A DNA stretch of 64,000 nucleotides from Rhodospirillaceae bacterium (GTDB taxonomy: Bacteria; Pseudomonadota; Alphaproteobacteria; Bin65): assembly GCA_028819475.1 (NCBI GenBank), contig JAPPLJ010000050.1, positions 124,001 to 188,000 on the forward strand. The letters run 5' to 3'. The notes below the pieces were generated by a model. The model saw only the letters and a program-made list of their open reading frames with translations. It had not been told where the DNA came from and made no database searches. Shown one piece after another: positions 56,411-64,000 of this stretch; within the stretch, counting starts at the first letter, position 1, and each line of letters begins with the position of its first letter. The position numbers and the translations under genes are program-made.

Positions 56411-56935
56411 CTAGGCGTCCGGGACCGTCTCGGCCGGGTTCTCGAGCCCGCCGACGGCCACGGCCTTGACGACCGCGTGGACAAGCGCGATCGCGAAGAC
56501 GCTGAAGCCGACTGCCATCGGGAGTTGCGGTATCCAGATCAACAGGTCGTCGGAACCGTCGCTGCGCTCTTCGTAGAGATAGGAAACCCAGACCATCCGG
56601 CTCACGTAGAACGCCAGGTAACAGGCCAGCCCTGTCGAGATGGCGAGGGTCAGAAGTTCAAATGCAAACCTCCGCCGGCCGCGGAAACGGTTGATGAGCA
56701 TCGTCACGCGGATGTGGCCGCGCTCGGCGAAGGTGTAGGTCAATCCGAGCGCCCCGGCCGCCGCCATGCAGTATCCGGCGGACTCGGTCAGTCCCGGAAC
56801 AAAGGCGCCGGCGATCCGGCTGCCGATATTGACGAGGACCAGCCCCGCGATCAGGACGATGAACAGGGCGGCGAGAACGCCGCAGGTGCGATAGAAGGCG
56901 TGAAGCCAGCGATCCAGGACATGCAGCAGACGCAC
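56411..56935 (-). CDS. dctQ: TRAP transporter small permease (DctQ)
   Basis: The 174-residue protein has four predicted membrane helices, with the family segment LGLTYTFAERGHIRVTMLI in the middle. It pairs with DctM. Transcribed with dctP upstream and dctM downstream. Confidence 0.9.
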   Translation of the reverse strand: MRLLHVLDRWLHAFYRTCGVLAALFIVLIAGLVLVNIGSRIAGAFVPGLTESAGYCMAAAGALGLTYTFAERGHIRVTMLINRFRGRRRFAFELLTLAISTGLACYLAFYVSRMVWVSYLYEERSDGSDDLLIWIPQLPMAVGFSVFAIALVHAVVKAVAVGGLENPAETVPDA

Positions 56936-57000
56936 AGGCGTTGCTCTTCTGCGTCGCGTCAGGCAGCGGCCGGCACGCCCGGCCGCCGCCCGCTTCTATC

Positions 57001-57993
57001 CTATTTCCGGTAGGCCTCAATCAATTTCTGGCCATCTGTCCCGGCAGCCTTTGCCCAATCGCCGCCAAGCACCTGGCCGATCTTCTTGAACTGGGACTGT
57101 AGCTCCGCGCTCGGTTGGACGACCTCCATGCCGTTCTTCGCCATCGTCTTCTTGTAAAAATCGTTGGTCGGCTTCATGGCCTCCCACACCGCCTTTTCGG
57201 TCCTGGCGGCTTCGGCCAGGACGACCTGTCTGGTCTTGCCGTCCAACTTGTCCCAGGCGGCCTTGTTGACGACTACGGCGCTCTTCGGCAGCCAGGCGTT
57301 CACTTCGTAGAAGTATTTTGTGTAGTCCCACATTTTGCGGAACACGCCGATTGCGCCGGACGCGATCATGCTCTCGGCAATTCCGGTTGAAAAAGCCTGG
57401 CCGATCTCCGTGGCTTCCGTCTTGGTCGGAATTGCACCCATGAGCCGCGCCAGTTTCGCCGTCGTCGCGTCGTAGGCCCGGAATTTGACGCCTTTCATGT
57501 CGGCGATGGTGTTGATCGGCTTCTTCGTGAACAGCCCCTGGGGCGGCCAGACGGCGGTGAACAGAAGTTTCATGCCGCGCTTCTCCAAAGCGGCTTCCAG
57601 CGCCGGCTTCGACACCTGATACAGCTTCCACGCCTCTGCCGCGTTTGTGGCAAGGAATGGCACGGTATCGACACCGAAGATCGGGTCTTCCTTGGAATGG
57701 GCGCCCATGTAGCGGGCGCCGATCGGTACCTGGCCGGACCGGACCGCGCGGAGGATCTTCGACGCTTTGTAAAGCGACCCTGATGGATGAACGACGATGG
57801 TGAGCTTGCCGCCGGAATTCCCGGTCACCGCCTCGGCGAAGGCGATGTAGCTCTTGGTGATGAAATTCTTTGCGGAATAGCCCGCCGGCATGTCCCATTT
57901 TTCGGCGGCAGCGGCGGAAGTGGCGACAGCGGCCGCGGTCGTCAAGGCAAGGGCGCCGACGGGCAAGAGGCGAACGAGGGATTTCGGGGTCAT
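57001..57993 (-). CDS. dctP: TRAP transporter substrate-binding protein (DctP)
   Basis: The 330-residue periplasmic protein has a signal peptide ending TSAAAAE, then GKLTIVVHPSGSLYKASKIL, the GVKFRAYDATTAKL binding-site segment and SMIASGAIGVFRKM. The ATG at 57993 follows GGAG at good spacing; an upstream frame to 58038 is less likely. The ligand is unknown. Confidence 0.92.
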   Translation of the reverse strand: MTPKSLVRLLPVGALALTTAAAVATSAAAAEKWDMPAGYSAKNFITKSYIAFAEAVTGNSGGKLTIVVHPSGSLYKASKILRAVRSGQVPIGARYMGAHSKEDPIFGVDTVPFLATNAAEAWKLYQVSKPALEAALEKRGMKLLFTAVWPPQGLFTKKPINTIADMKGVKFRAYDATTAKLARLMGAIPTKTEATEIGQAFSTGIAESMIASGAIGVFRKMWDYTKYFYEVNAWLPKSAVVVNKAAWDKLDGKTRQVVLAEAARTEKAVWEAMKPTNDFYKKTMAKNGMEVVQPSAELQSQFKKIGQVLGGDWAKAAGTDGQKLIEAYRK

Positions 57994-58021
57994 GGTTTGC
58001 TCCATCACGATGGTTCTGCGG

Positions 58022-59209
58022 TTAGGGTTCGATGACAAAGAGGTCTCGCGGGAACTGAGTCAGCAGTTCACAGCCGTCCTCAGTCACCCGCACGCTGTCG
58101 CTGAAGCACATCCCGAAATCGTCCAGGAAAAGAGTCGGGATGACATGAAAGGTCATGTTGGGTTCCAGCACCAGCGGATCGTCCGGCCGGATAGCGTAGA
58201 TGTGCCCTTCCGACCAATTCGGCGGAAAACCGATGCCGATGCCGTAGGCAGCCCGGTGCTTGAAGTAGCGTCCCAGCCCTTGCCGCTCGACGACTTGCCG
58301 GCATTGCTCATCGACCTCGCCCGACGTGCGGCCGGGCCGAATGCTCTCGACAGCCGCCTCGAGCACACCCCGCAAGGCGTCTGCAGCCTCGCGATGACGC
58401 GCTTGCGGCTCTCCCACCACGACCGGGCGGGACAGCATCGCGTGATAGCGATCGATGCAGCCTGCCGTTTCCAACAGCACCACGTCGCCGGCCTCGACCG
58501 TCCGCCGACGCCACATGGCAAAGCAAAGCGCTGTCGTCTCTCCGGTCACGACCAGGGGCGGATGGCCCAGATACTCGCTGCCCGCCGCAATACTCGCTTC
58601 AAACATTGCGGCGGCGATGTCGTTCTCGGTCTTGCCCGGTGCAACCGCCTTTATGGCGGCGTCGAGACCGGCCTCGGCGGCACGGGCGGCCCGGCGCATG
58701 CGCTCGATCTCGGCGTCGTCTTTGGCGGGGCGCGAGGCTTCGATGACCCCTGTCCAGTCAGCGAAAGGCCCTGCGTCCGAGGCCATCAGGCGCGTGTAGT
58801 CCTGCGCGGTGAGATACCAGGATGTCGTCTCGATCCCGAGGGGCGCGCGGCCGCCATCCTTGAGAAAAGCGATCAGGCGCCCGATCGGGTCATCCGTGTC
58901 CGTAACGGCCGCGACATCTCCGATCGTGGGATGGGCCAATGCCAGGTCGCGGTTGACGAACCGGGACACCAGAGTCGGCAAGCCCGTCGCGCTGACATAG
59001 AGCGCCTGAAAGGTGAAATAGCCGATCGTCTGATAGCCGGTCAGCCAGTAGATGTTCTCGGGGTCGAACAGAAGGCAACCGGCGAGTCCTTTATTTGCCA
59101 GATCCGATTGCACGGAGGCGAGCCGCGCCCGATAGGTTTCGATCGGGAACGCGAGAAGGTTCCATCGATCGCGGGTTTGCGGTGGGGCGCTGGTCCCACT
59201 GTCGAGCAT
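58022..59209 (-). CDS. M24-family hydrolase (creatinase/ectoine-hydrolase-like)
   Basis: The 395-residue protein has a creatinase N-terminal domain (DPENIYWLTGYQTIGYFTFQ) and a pita-bread C-terminal domain (KTENDIAAAMFEASIAAG). The usual metal-binding aspartates are replaced (LLETAGCIDRYHAMLSRP), as in creatinase and DoeA-type ectoine hydrolases that do not use two metals. With the TRAP system and the EutA-like racemase family member it resembles a compatible-solute catabolic set. Substrate unproven. The ATG at 59209 is preferred over 59260. Confidence 0.82.
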   Translation of the reverse strand: MLDSGTSAPPQTRDRWNLLAFPIETYRARLASVQSDLANKGLAGCLLFDPENIYWLTGYQTIGYFTFQALYVSATGLPTLVSRFVNRDLALAHPTIGDVAAVTDTDDPIGRLIAFLKDGGRAPLGIETTSWYLTAQDYTRLMASDAGPFADWTGVIEASRPAKDDAEIERMRRAARAAEAGLDAAIKAVAPGKTENDIAAAMFEASIAAGSEYLGHPPLVVTGETTALCFAMWRRRTVEAGDVVLLETAGCIDRYHAMLSRPVVVGEPQARHREAADALRGVLEAAVESIRPGRTSGEVDEQCRQVVERQGLGRYFKHRAAYGIGIGFPPNWSEGHIYAIRPDDPLVLEPNMTFHVIPTLFLDDFGMCFSDSVRVTEDGCELLTQFPRDLFVIEP

Positions 59210-59267
59210 GGCGCGGATACTCGGTAGGGCGATTGCCGGGTTTCCCCACCATAGCCGCAATCATTTC

Positions 59268-59295
59268 ATAGCTAAAAATTCATCTTTTTCGCTAT
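59268..59295. promoter_or_regulatory. Possible LysR-type operator between M24 and lysR genes
   Basis: ATAGC (59268-59272) and GCTAT (59291-59295) form an interrupted dyad in the AT-rich divergent promoter region, the usual place for a LysR regulator to bind. Picked by eye. Confidence 0.4.
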
Positions 59296-59336
59296 ATACG
59301 AAAAAAAAGTTATAATCTTGAGCGGGAGGATCGGCC

Positions 59337-60260
59337 ATGGATCTGAATATTCGCCAGGTCGAGGCGTTCAAGGCCACGATGGAAGCCGGCTCCGTGACTG
59401 CGGCGGCGCGCCGCCTGAATGTGAGTCAACCCTCGGTAACCAAACATCTGCGCCGGCTTGAGGACCATCTGGGCGTGGCGCTGTTCGACAGGGTCGGCAA
59501 CCGGCTCCAGCCGACCGCGGCGGCACAGTCCTTCTTCGACCAGATCGAGCGGACGTATCTCGGGCTCGATCATCTGTCGCGTTACGCCGATGACCTGAAA
59601 AACGACCGCCACGGCGAGATCGTCATGGCGGCAATGCCGCTTATCGCCCACAGCTGGCTGCCGGACATTACGGCGACATTCCTGAGCGACAATCCGAATG
59701 TCTCGATGTCGATGCCGGTGCGAAGCTCGCGATGGATCATGGAATGGGTCGCGGCAGGCCGGGTCGAGTTCGGGATCGGACTTTCGAGCGGCAGCGACAA
59801 CGGTGTGTCGAAGGACTTGTTGATGTCGGTCCCATTGGTCTGTGTGTATCCCGCGGCTCATGCGTTTCAGGGTCTCCCGGTCGTCGACTCCACGCACCTG
59901 GATCGACAGACCCTGATTTCGCTTTCGAACTTCGATCACCGGCGCCTCGCGGTCGAAACGGCGCTCGATGATCGCAGCATCCGGCCCGGCCGCCGGATTG
60001 AGACATTCACCGCCTATTCCGCCTGCGAACTCGTTTCCGGAGGGGTCGGTATCGCGATCGTTGATGTGCTGACCGCCCTGAAATATGAAGGGCCGGCCCT
60101 TAAATGGGCCACTTTCCGGCCGACGTCGACATTCGAAATATTCCTCATGAGGCCGCGGTACTGGCGCGCTCCGACGCTGACGCAGAATCTTATCGATTTG
60201 ATCCGCGACCATGCTGAAGCGACGAATGAGAAACTTCGCTCCTTGTGCCCGGGCGGGTAG
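59337..60260 (+). CDS. LysR-family transcriptional regulator
   Basis: The 307-residue regulator has the N-terminal winged helix-turn-helix (RQVEAFKATMEAGSVTAAAR, RLNVSQPSVTKHLRRLEDHL) and a periplasmic-binding-like effector domain. It is divergent from the M24/TRAP operon and likely controls it in response to the imported substrate. A GGGAGGA ribosome site precedes the ATG. Confidence 0.92.
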   Translation: MDLNIRQVEAFKATMEAGSVTAAARRLNVSQPSVTKHLRRLEDHLGVALFDRVGNRLQPTAAAQSFFDQIERTYLGLDHLSRYADDLKNDRHGEIVMAAMPLIAHSWLPDITATFLSDNPNVSMSMPVRSSRWIMEWVAAGRVEFGIGLSSGSDNGVSKDLLMSVPLVCVYPAAHAFQGLPVVDSTHLDRQTLISLSNFDHRRLAVETALDDRSIRPGRRIETFTAYSACELVSGGVGIAIVDVLTALKYEGPALKWATFRPTSTFEIFLMRPRYWRAPTLTQNLIDLIRDHAEATNEKLRSLCPGG

Positions 60261-60681
60261 GGCACCGACCGTCCACCGATGACTGTAATGGGTCGATATT
60301 CTCGATAGAGTCGGTTGAGGTTTTCGGGCTGACGCGATTCGGTTTTGCAGGTTTGTACGACCCGGAGCCGTATTGACGATGGGACGCCAGGAGACCCCGT
60401 CCAGTAGCGGCAGGCGGCCGCGCTGGGCCGCGACTCCGGCGATGCCGACGGGCGCGGCCGGCTCCGCCGGTTCGACGCAAATCGACCCGGCTGCCCGGCT
60501 CCGGTAGGTCGGCAACGCGGCTTTCGGCCGCCGCCGGCTCGCACTTCAAACCGAACCGCGACTCAACGAAGGAGACAATCCGGCCGGGAAAATTTCGGCC
60601 GGAACCGCCCATTTGGGTGGGGACAGGAAACGCGGCAGTCCGGATAAGGCGCCTTCACCGCCAGAACACCGGAGTCGCGCC
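60261..60681. other. Intergenic region, no gene supported
   Basis: 421 bp between lysR and the barrel gene. It holds an inverted repeat CCGGCCG (60580-60586) / CGGCCGG (60596-60602) flanking AT-rich bases. No convincing frame was seen on either strand. Confidence 0.5.
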
Positions 60682-61416
60682 ATGCCAAACCGAACGACCG
60701 CGGCCCTCGCCGCCTGTGCCGCTTTCCTGTTCGCCGCTTCAGTCCAGCCTGCCGCAGTCAGGGCGCAGGACGGTTCGATCGTCGCCGGGGCTCACGGGAG
60801 CACGCTGGGCGCCGGAATTTCGCTCGGATACGACATCTCTCCCGCCTTCTCGGCCCGGGCCGTGGCCAACTATTTCAGTTTCGACAGAAAAGAATCCAGC
60901 GCCGGCAACCAGTATTCCGTCGACGTGCAACTTCTTTCTTTCGGATTGCTGGGCGACTGGCATCCGTTCGAGAACGGTTTCAGGGTCACGGCCGGCGTCC
61001 TGTACAACGGGAACAAGTTTACGTTCGCCTCCCGTACAAGCGAATTCGGCGCCGGCGATACCGACGACTACGACGGCAACTTGAAAGCGGAATTGGGCTT
61101 CAATGCGGTGGCGCCCTATCTCGGCATCGGATGGACGAGCGGACGGGCGGACGGATCCGGTTTCTCCTTCTTCGCCGATGCCGGCGCGATCTACCAGGGC
61201 GCGCCCAGGCTTTCGGTTTCGGGCCGCGCGGAGGTTGGCGGTTCTTCGTGCAGTTTCAGCGTTTCCGAAAGCGGCCGGGCAACGGTTCGGGGGGATTGCA
61301 GCGACCAGGCTACTCTGAGCGCCGATCTCGAAAAGGAGCACGCGGACCTCAAGGGGCAGTTGGACAATTTCAAGTTTTATCCCGTGGTGATGCTGGGCGT
61401 TACCTACCGGTTTTGA
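60682..61416 (+). CDS. Outer membrane beta-barrel protein (opacity-type)
   Basis: The 244-residue protein has a signal peptide ending AAVRAQ, then alternating beta-strands (ISLGYDISPAFSARAVANYF, DVQLLSFGLLGDWHPF, FRVTAGVLYNGNKF) and the terminal outer membrane signature VMLGVTYRF with C-terminal Phe. A cysteine pair (SSCSF, RGDCSD) lies in a predicted loop. Function unknown. It is not closely similar to the duplicated barrel at 37465. Confidence 0.8.
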   Translation: MPNRTTAALAACAAFLFAASVQPAAVRAQDGSIVAGAHGSTLGAGISLGYDISPAFSARAVANYFSFDRKESSAGNQYSVDVQLLSFGLLGDWHPFENGFRVTAGVLYNGNKFTFASRTSEFGAGDTDDYDGNLKAELGFNAVAPYLGIGWTSGRADGSGFSFFADAGAIYQGAPRLSVSGRAEVGGSSCSFSVSESGRATVRGDCSDQATLSADLEKEHADLKGQLDNFKFYPVVMLGVTYRF

Positions 61417-61471
61417 GCGCGCCGCGACGGAACCCCGCCCGCCGCCGCCAGTCTGAGCAACCCGGCCGGGC

Positions 61472-62704
61472 CTACCTGCCCCGATCGCCCGGCGGCAACT
61501 GAAGCAGGAGCCGGACCAGATCGGCCTGGCGGGCCGAATTCGTCTTCGAGAGGACGTTCTTCAAGGTCCAGCGCACCGTATTCTCCGAGCGGCCGAGTTC
61601 GCGCGCGATATCGCGAACGCTCCTGCCCGTCCCCAGGAGGACGGCAACGCGGCTCTCGGCAGGTGTCAGGCCGAGCGCGTCGCCGACCGTTTGCGGGTCG
61701 AGCCGTCCGGCGTCCGGATCGCGGATCAGCACCAGCGCCGCCACACGTTCCGCGCCGAAATCGGCACGGCCGGGCGTTACGGGATGGACATGGAGGATGA
61801 GCGGCAACCCCACCGGACGCTGCGCCGACATGGTCCCGCCGGCCGGAATGCCCCCGATCCGCGGCAGGGCTCCGGACACCAGTCTCCGGAGCCGTGCATC
61901 GTCGCGCGGCGCGGCGGCGCGCAATTCGCCCCGCCATTCGTGGATGCCGTCCCGATCGCGCAGCATCCGCTGTGCCGTGCGGTTGGCCGAGACGACGTTT
62001 CCCCGGCGGTCCAGAAAAACCGCGCCCGGCGCAGCGTTCTCCAGCAACGCGGTCGCATCGGCGTAGGCATGGGACTCTGACGTCGCCAGTTCCCGGCGGA
62101 CCCGGACCGCCTGGCGGATATGGGGCAGCAGGGCGCGGATCCGCTTCAGCTTGTCCGGCTCCCAGCCAGCCTCGCCGTTCGCCATGGTCCAGAACAGGCA
62201 GCCGTCTTCGGGGCGGCCTTCGGATTTCCGGTCCACCACCACCGCCATCTGGTCCCGGCAGTCGTATTTCGGCTGGAACTCGTTGTACATGAGGGACGAC
62301 TGTTTCTCGGCCGGCGTGAACAACTCCTCGTTGTGGGTCAGCCGCCAGGCCGGCAGCCTGCCGATCCGCGGCACGTTCTCGCTGAACGGCGCGTAGTTGG
62401 CGGCCCAGTCCGCGACGATTTCCTGGTGCGGGTCGCCGTCGATATAGCACGCCGCGAACACCGCCTCCGGGTCGCCGTCGCCGTTTGCTGCCAGGGCCGT
62501 GAACTGGCCGCCGTTGAGCGCGCACAGCCGGTCGATCGCCCGGAAGGCGTCGCCCCAGCGCGCGTCGTCGAAAGCGGCGTCCAGAAGCGTTTCGACCGTC
62601 CGTTCGAACGGTTCGTCTGTCCGGCCGGCCGTCACCCCGGCCCCGTCTCCGGGACGAGTCCGTTCCCTGTCGCAGTCGTATGTGGGCCGGCCCTCCCGGC
62701 GCAT
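61472..62704 (-). CDS. LuxR-family transcriptional regulator
   Basis: The C-terminal region of this 410-residue protein is a LuxR helix-turn-helix: GLTPAESRVAVLLGTGRSV, DIARELGRSENTVRWTLKNV. The central part resembles a PAS-like sensor (GAVFLDRRGNVVSANRTAQR); the N-terminal part is not recognised. The start is uncertain: ATG 62704 has no ribosome site, and a GTG at 62635 begins nearer the conserved part (TAGRTDEPFERTVETLLDAA). Confidence 0.82.
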   Translation of the reverse strand: MRREGRPTYDCDRERTRPGDGAGVTAGRTDEPFERTVETLLDAAFDDARWGDAFRAIDRLCALNGGQFTALAANGDGDPEAVFAACYIDGDPHQEIVADWAANYAPFSENVPRIGRLPAWRLTHNEELFTPAEKQSSLMYNEFQPKYDCRDQMAVVVDRKSEGRPEDGCLFWTMANGEAGWEPDKLKRIRALLPHIRQAVRVRRELATSESHAYADATALLENAAPGAVFLDRRGNVVSANRTAQRMLRDRDGIHEWRGELRAAAPRDDARLRRLVSGALPRIGGIPAGGTMSAQRPVGLPLILHVHPVTPGRADFGAERVAALVLIRDPDAGRLDPQTVGDALGLTPAESRVAVLLGTGRSVRDIARELGRSENTVRWTLKNVLSKTNSARQADLVRLLLQLPPGDRGR

Positions 62705-62898
62705 TCAAAGCGCATCACCAATTTGCGACCCCGTTCAGGAGCGGCAGGCGGCCGCCTTGGGGGGAGAACCCCGGCAGCATTGCCGCAAGCATCCGAAGAT
62801 AGACGCCCTCATTGACGAGGCGCTTCCCCAGCATTGGGGAGATTCGGAAACGATTCCCGGAAGTTTTCGGGGAAACCGGCGCGCCCGGCTCCGTCGGA

Positions 62899-63945
62899 TT
62901 AATCCAAATCGGCCCGGCTGCCGGCCGGGTACGGAATCAGCCCCGCCGCCCGCGGGTCGGGGATCGTTTGCGTCTCCTGTTTGTAGGGGACGAAGCCGGC
63001 GCGCTGGTAGAGGGGCAGGGCGCGGGGGTGGTCGTGGGTGCAGGTGTTCAGCCAGAGCCGCTCCGGCTCGTGGGACCAGGCGATGTCGATGATCTCGTGC
63101 AGCAGCCAGACGCCGAGGCCCCGGCCGATCGCCTCCGGCACCAGGCCGAAATAGGCCAGCTCGATCTCGCCGTCCCGCCGCCGGTCCAGCTCCGCGAAGC
63201 CGGCCGGCGCGCCGCTCCGGTAGAGCACGTAGAGGTCGACCCGCTCGTCGGAGACGATGGCGTCGAGCGCCGCGTCGTCCAGCTTGCGTCGGGCGTACCA
63301 CAGCCAATCCGCGCCGACCCGGTCGTAGAGATAGCGGTAGAAGGCGACGCCCGGATCGCCCGCGCGCATGAGCGCGACGCCCTTTGGCCGCGCGAAGGAC
63401 GGGCGGGTCGGCCGCGCCGTCATCTCCAGCCAGGTGATGGTGACGTCGAGGGTCGCTTCGGCCGCTTCGGCGCCGGGGCCGCTTTGGGCGGCCGCCTTCT
63501 TCGCCGCCGCGTCATCGTCGAACCATTTCTCGAACGTCGCGACTCCGGATTCGGCGTAGCCGAGGGCGTCGTAGAAGGCGCGGACCGGCGCATTGTCCGT
63601 GCGCACCATAAGTTGGACCTTCGGCGCGCCGGCCCGTTTCAGCCATGTCTCGGCCCGGCGCATCAGGCGGCGGCCGAGGCCGTTGCGCTGCACCTCCGGA
63701 TCGACCGCGAGATAATAGACCCAGCCCCGGTGCCCGTCATGGCCGGCCATGACGCTGCCGACGATGGTATCGCCGAGTTCGGCGACGAAGAGTTCCGCGG
63801 TCGGCGTTTCTCGGCAGCGTTTGAAGTCGCCGGCGGGGTCGTTCCACGGCCGGGTCAGCCCCGCCTTGTCCCACAGGGCGGCGATGGCGTCGAAATCGCG
63901 GTCGGTGCAGGGCCGGATGCGGGCGAGGACGAGCGCGTCGGCCAT
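62899..63945 (-). CDS. Tandem GNAT acetyltransferase-like protein
   Basis: The 348-residue protein holds two GNAT folds. The N-terminal one has the acetyl-CoA motif VDPEVQRNGLGRRLMRRAET and RAFYDALGY; the C-terminal one has LVPEAIGRGLGVWLLHEIID and ALPLYQRAGFVPYK. The two are joined by an alanine-rich linker with acidic residues. Substrates unknown; the N-terminal domain resembles the YpeA type. The gene is complete, ending 55 bp from the window edge. Confidence 0.85.
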   Translation of the reverse strand: MADALVLARIRPCTDRDFDAIAALWDKAGLTRPWNDPAGDFKRCRETPTAELFVAELGDTIVGSVMAGHDGHRGWVYYLAVDPEVQRNGLGRRLMRRAETWLKRAGAPKVQLMVRTDNAPVRAFYDALGYAESGVATFEKWFDDDAAAKKAAAQSGPGAEAAEATLDVTITWLEMTARPTRPSFARPKGVALMRAGDPGVAFYRYLYDRVGADWLWYARRKLDDAALDAIVSDERVDLYVLYRSGAPAGFAELDRRRDGEIELAYFGLVPEAIGRGLGVWLLHEIIDIAWSHEPERLWLNTCTHDHPRALPLYQRAGFVPYKQETQTIPDPRAAGLIPYPAGSRADLD

Positions 63946-64000
63946 CGTCGGCGGATCAAATGCCGATCGGGGGCCGGTCAGGGGCCGATGGCGACCGGTG

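Noticed and set aside
60617..61084. Plus-strand frame overlapping the start of the outer membrane protein gene
   Set aside because: Different frame from the signal-peptide-bearing barrel gene; serine/proline/arginine-rich shadow.

Overview
The window is about 64 kb of high-GC DNA with dense, often overlapping operons. The gene content (aapJQMP, glutaryl-CoA dehydrogenase, a cox-type molybdenum hydroxylase cluster, CcmDEFGHI, TRAP transport, MttB-like methyltransferases) is typical of a free-living or host-associated Alphaproteobacterium, probably near Rhodospirillales. That placement is inferred from gene content, not from a marker gene. No rRNA genes, CRISPR arrays or replication origin were seen.

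Layout. 1-1.8 kb: the 3' part of a corrinoid methyltransferase (MttB family) and a small exported protein. 1.9-7.7 kb: a complete selenocysteine locus (selA, selB, tRNA-Sec, and a selD fused to an FAD oxidoreductase). Convergent to it at 7.7-8.9 kb is an AhpD-like gene that is split by an in-frame TGA and read here as a selenoprotein (CxxU motif, with a SECIS-like hairpin after the TGA). 9-13.1 kb: a second MttB-like protein and a dimethylglycine/sarcosine dehydrogenase-like protein, suggesting methylamine or betaine demethylation. 13.2-17.9 kb: cytochrome c maturation genes ccmDEFGHI (ccmABC are not here). 17.9-20.4 kb: malonyl-CoA synthetase and an intradiol dioxygenase. 20.4-29.4 kb (minus strand): a form II cox-type molybdenum hydroxylase operon with maturation genes. 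29.6-35.1 kb: a small membrane protein, Nnr, an AceE-like dehydrogenase and a HAD phosphatase.

35.1-42.3 kb is an accessory region. It holds dispersed palindromic repeats, a lone terminase-small-subunit-like gene, and a tandem-duplicated outer membrane beta-barrel gene. That barrel gene is interrupted by a 3,398-bp IS1595-family element with perfect 25-bp inverted repeats and an 8-bp target duplication. The element carries two cargo genes, a P63C-domain protein and a DNA methyltransferase-HNH fusion, overlapping the transposase gene in one operon.

42.3-49.7 kb returns to core metabolism: glutaryl-CoA dehydrogenase, a small coiled-coil protein, cystathionine beta-lyase, and the general amino-acid ABC transporter aapJQMP. 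49.7-54.3 kb is a second accessory insertion. A three-gene minus-strand operon (SAM methyltransferase, SF1 helicase-like ATPase, and an AlkB-like dioxygenase with a large unrecognised N-terminus) is flanked by two copies of the 3' end of aapP. The copies differ only at 9 synonymous positions over 227 bp. This is the best candidate here for an undescribed defence or repair cassette. 54.3-60.3 kb: a TRAP transporter with an M24 hydrolase, an Asp/Glu racemase-family enzyme and a divergent LysR regulator, reminiscent of compatible-solute catabolism. 60.7-63.9 kb: an outer membrane barrel, a LuxR-type regulator and a tandem-GNAT acetyltransferase.
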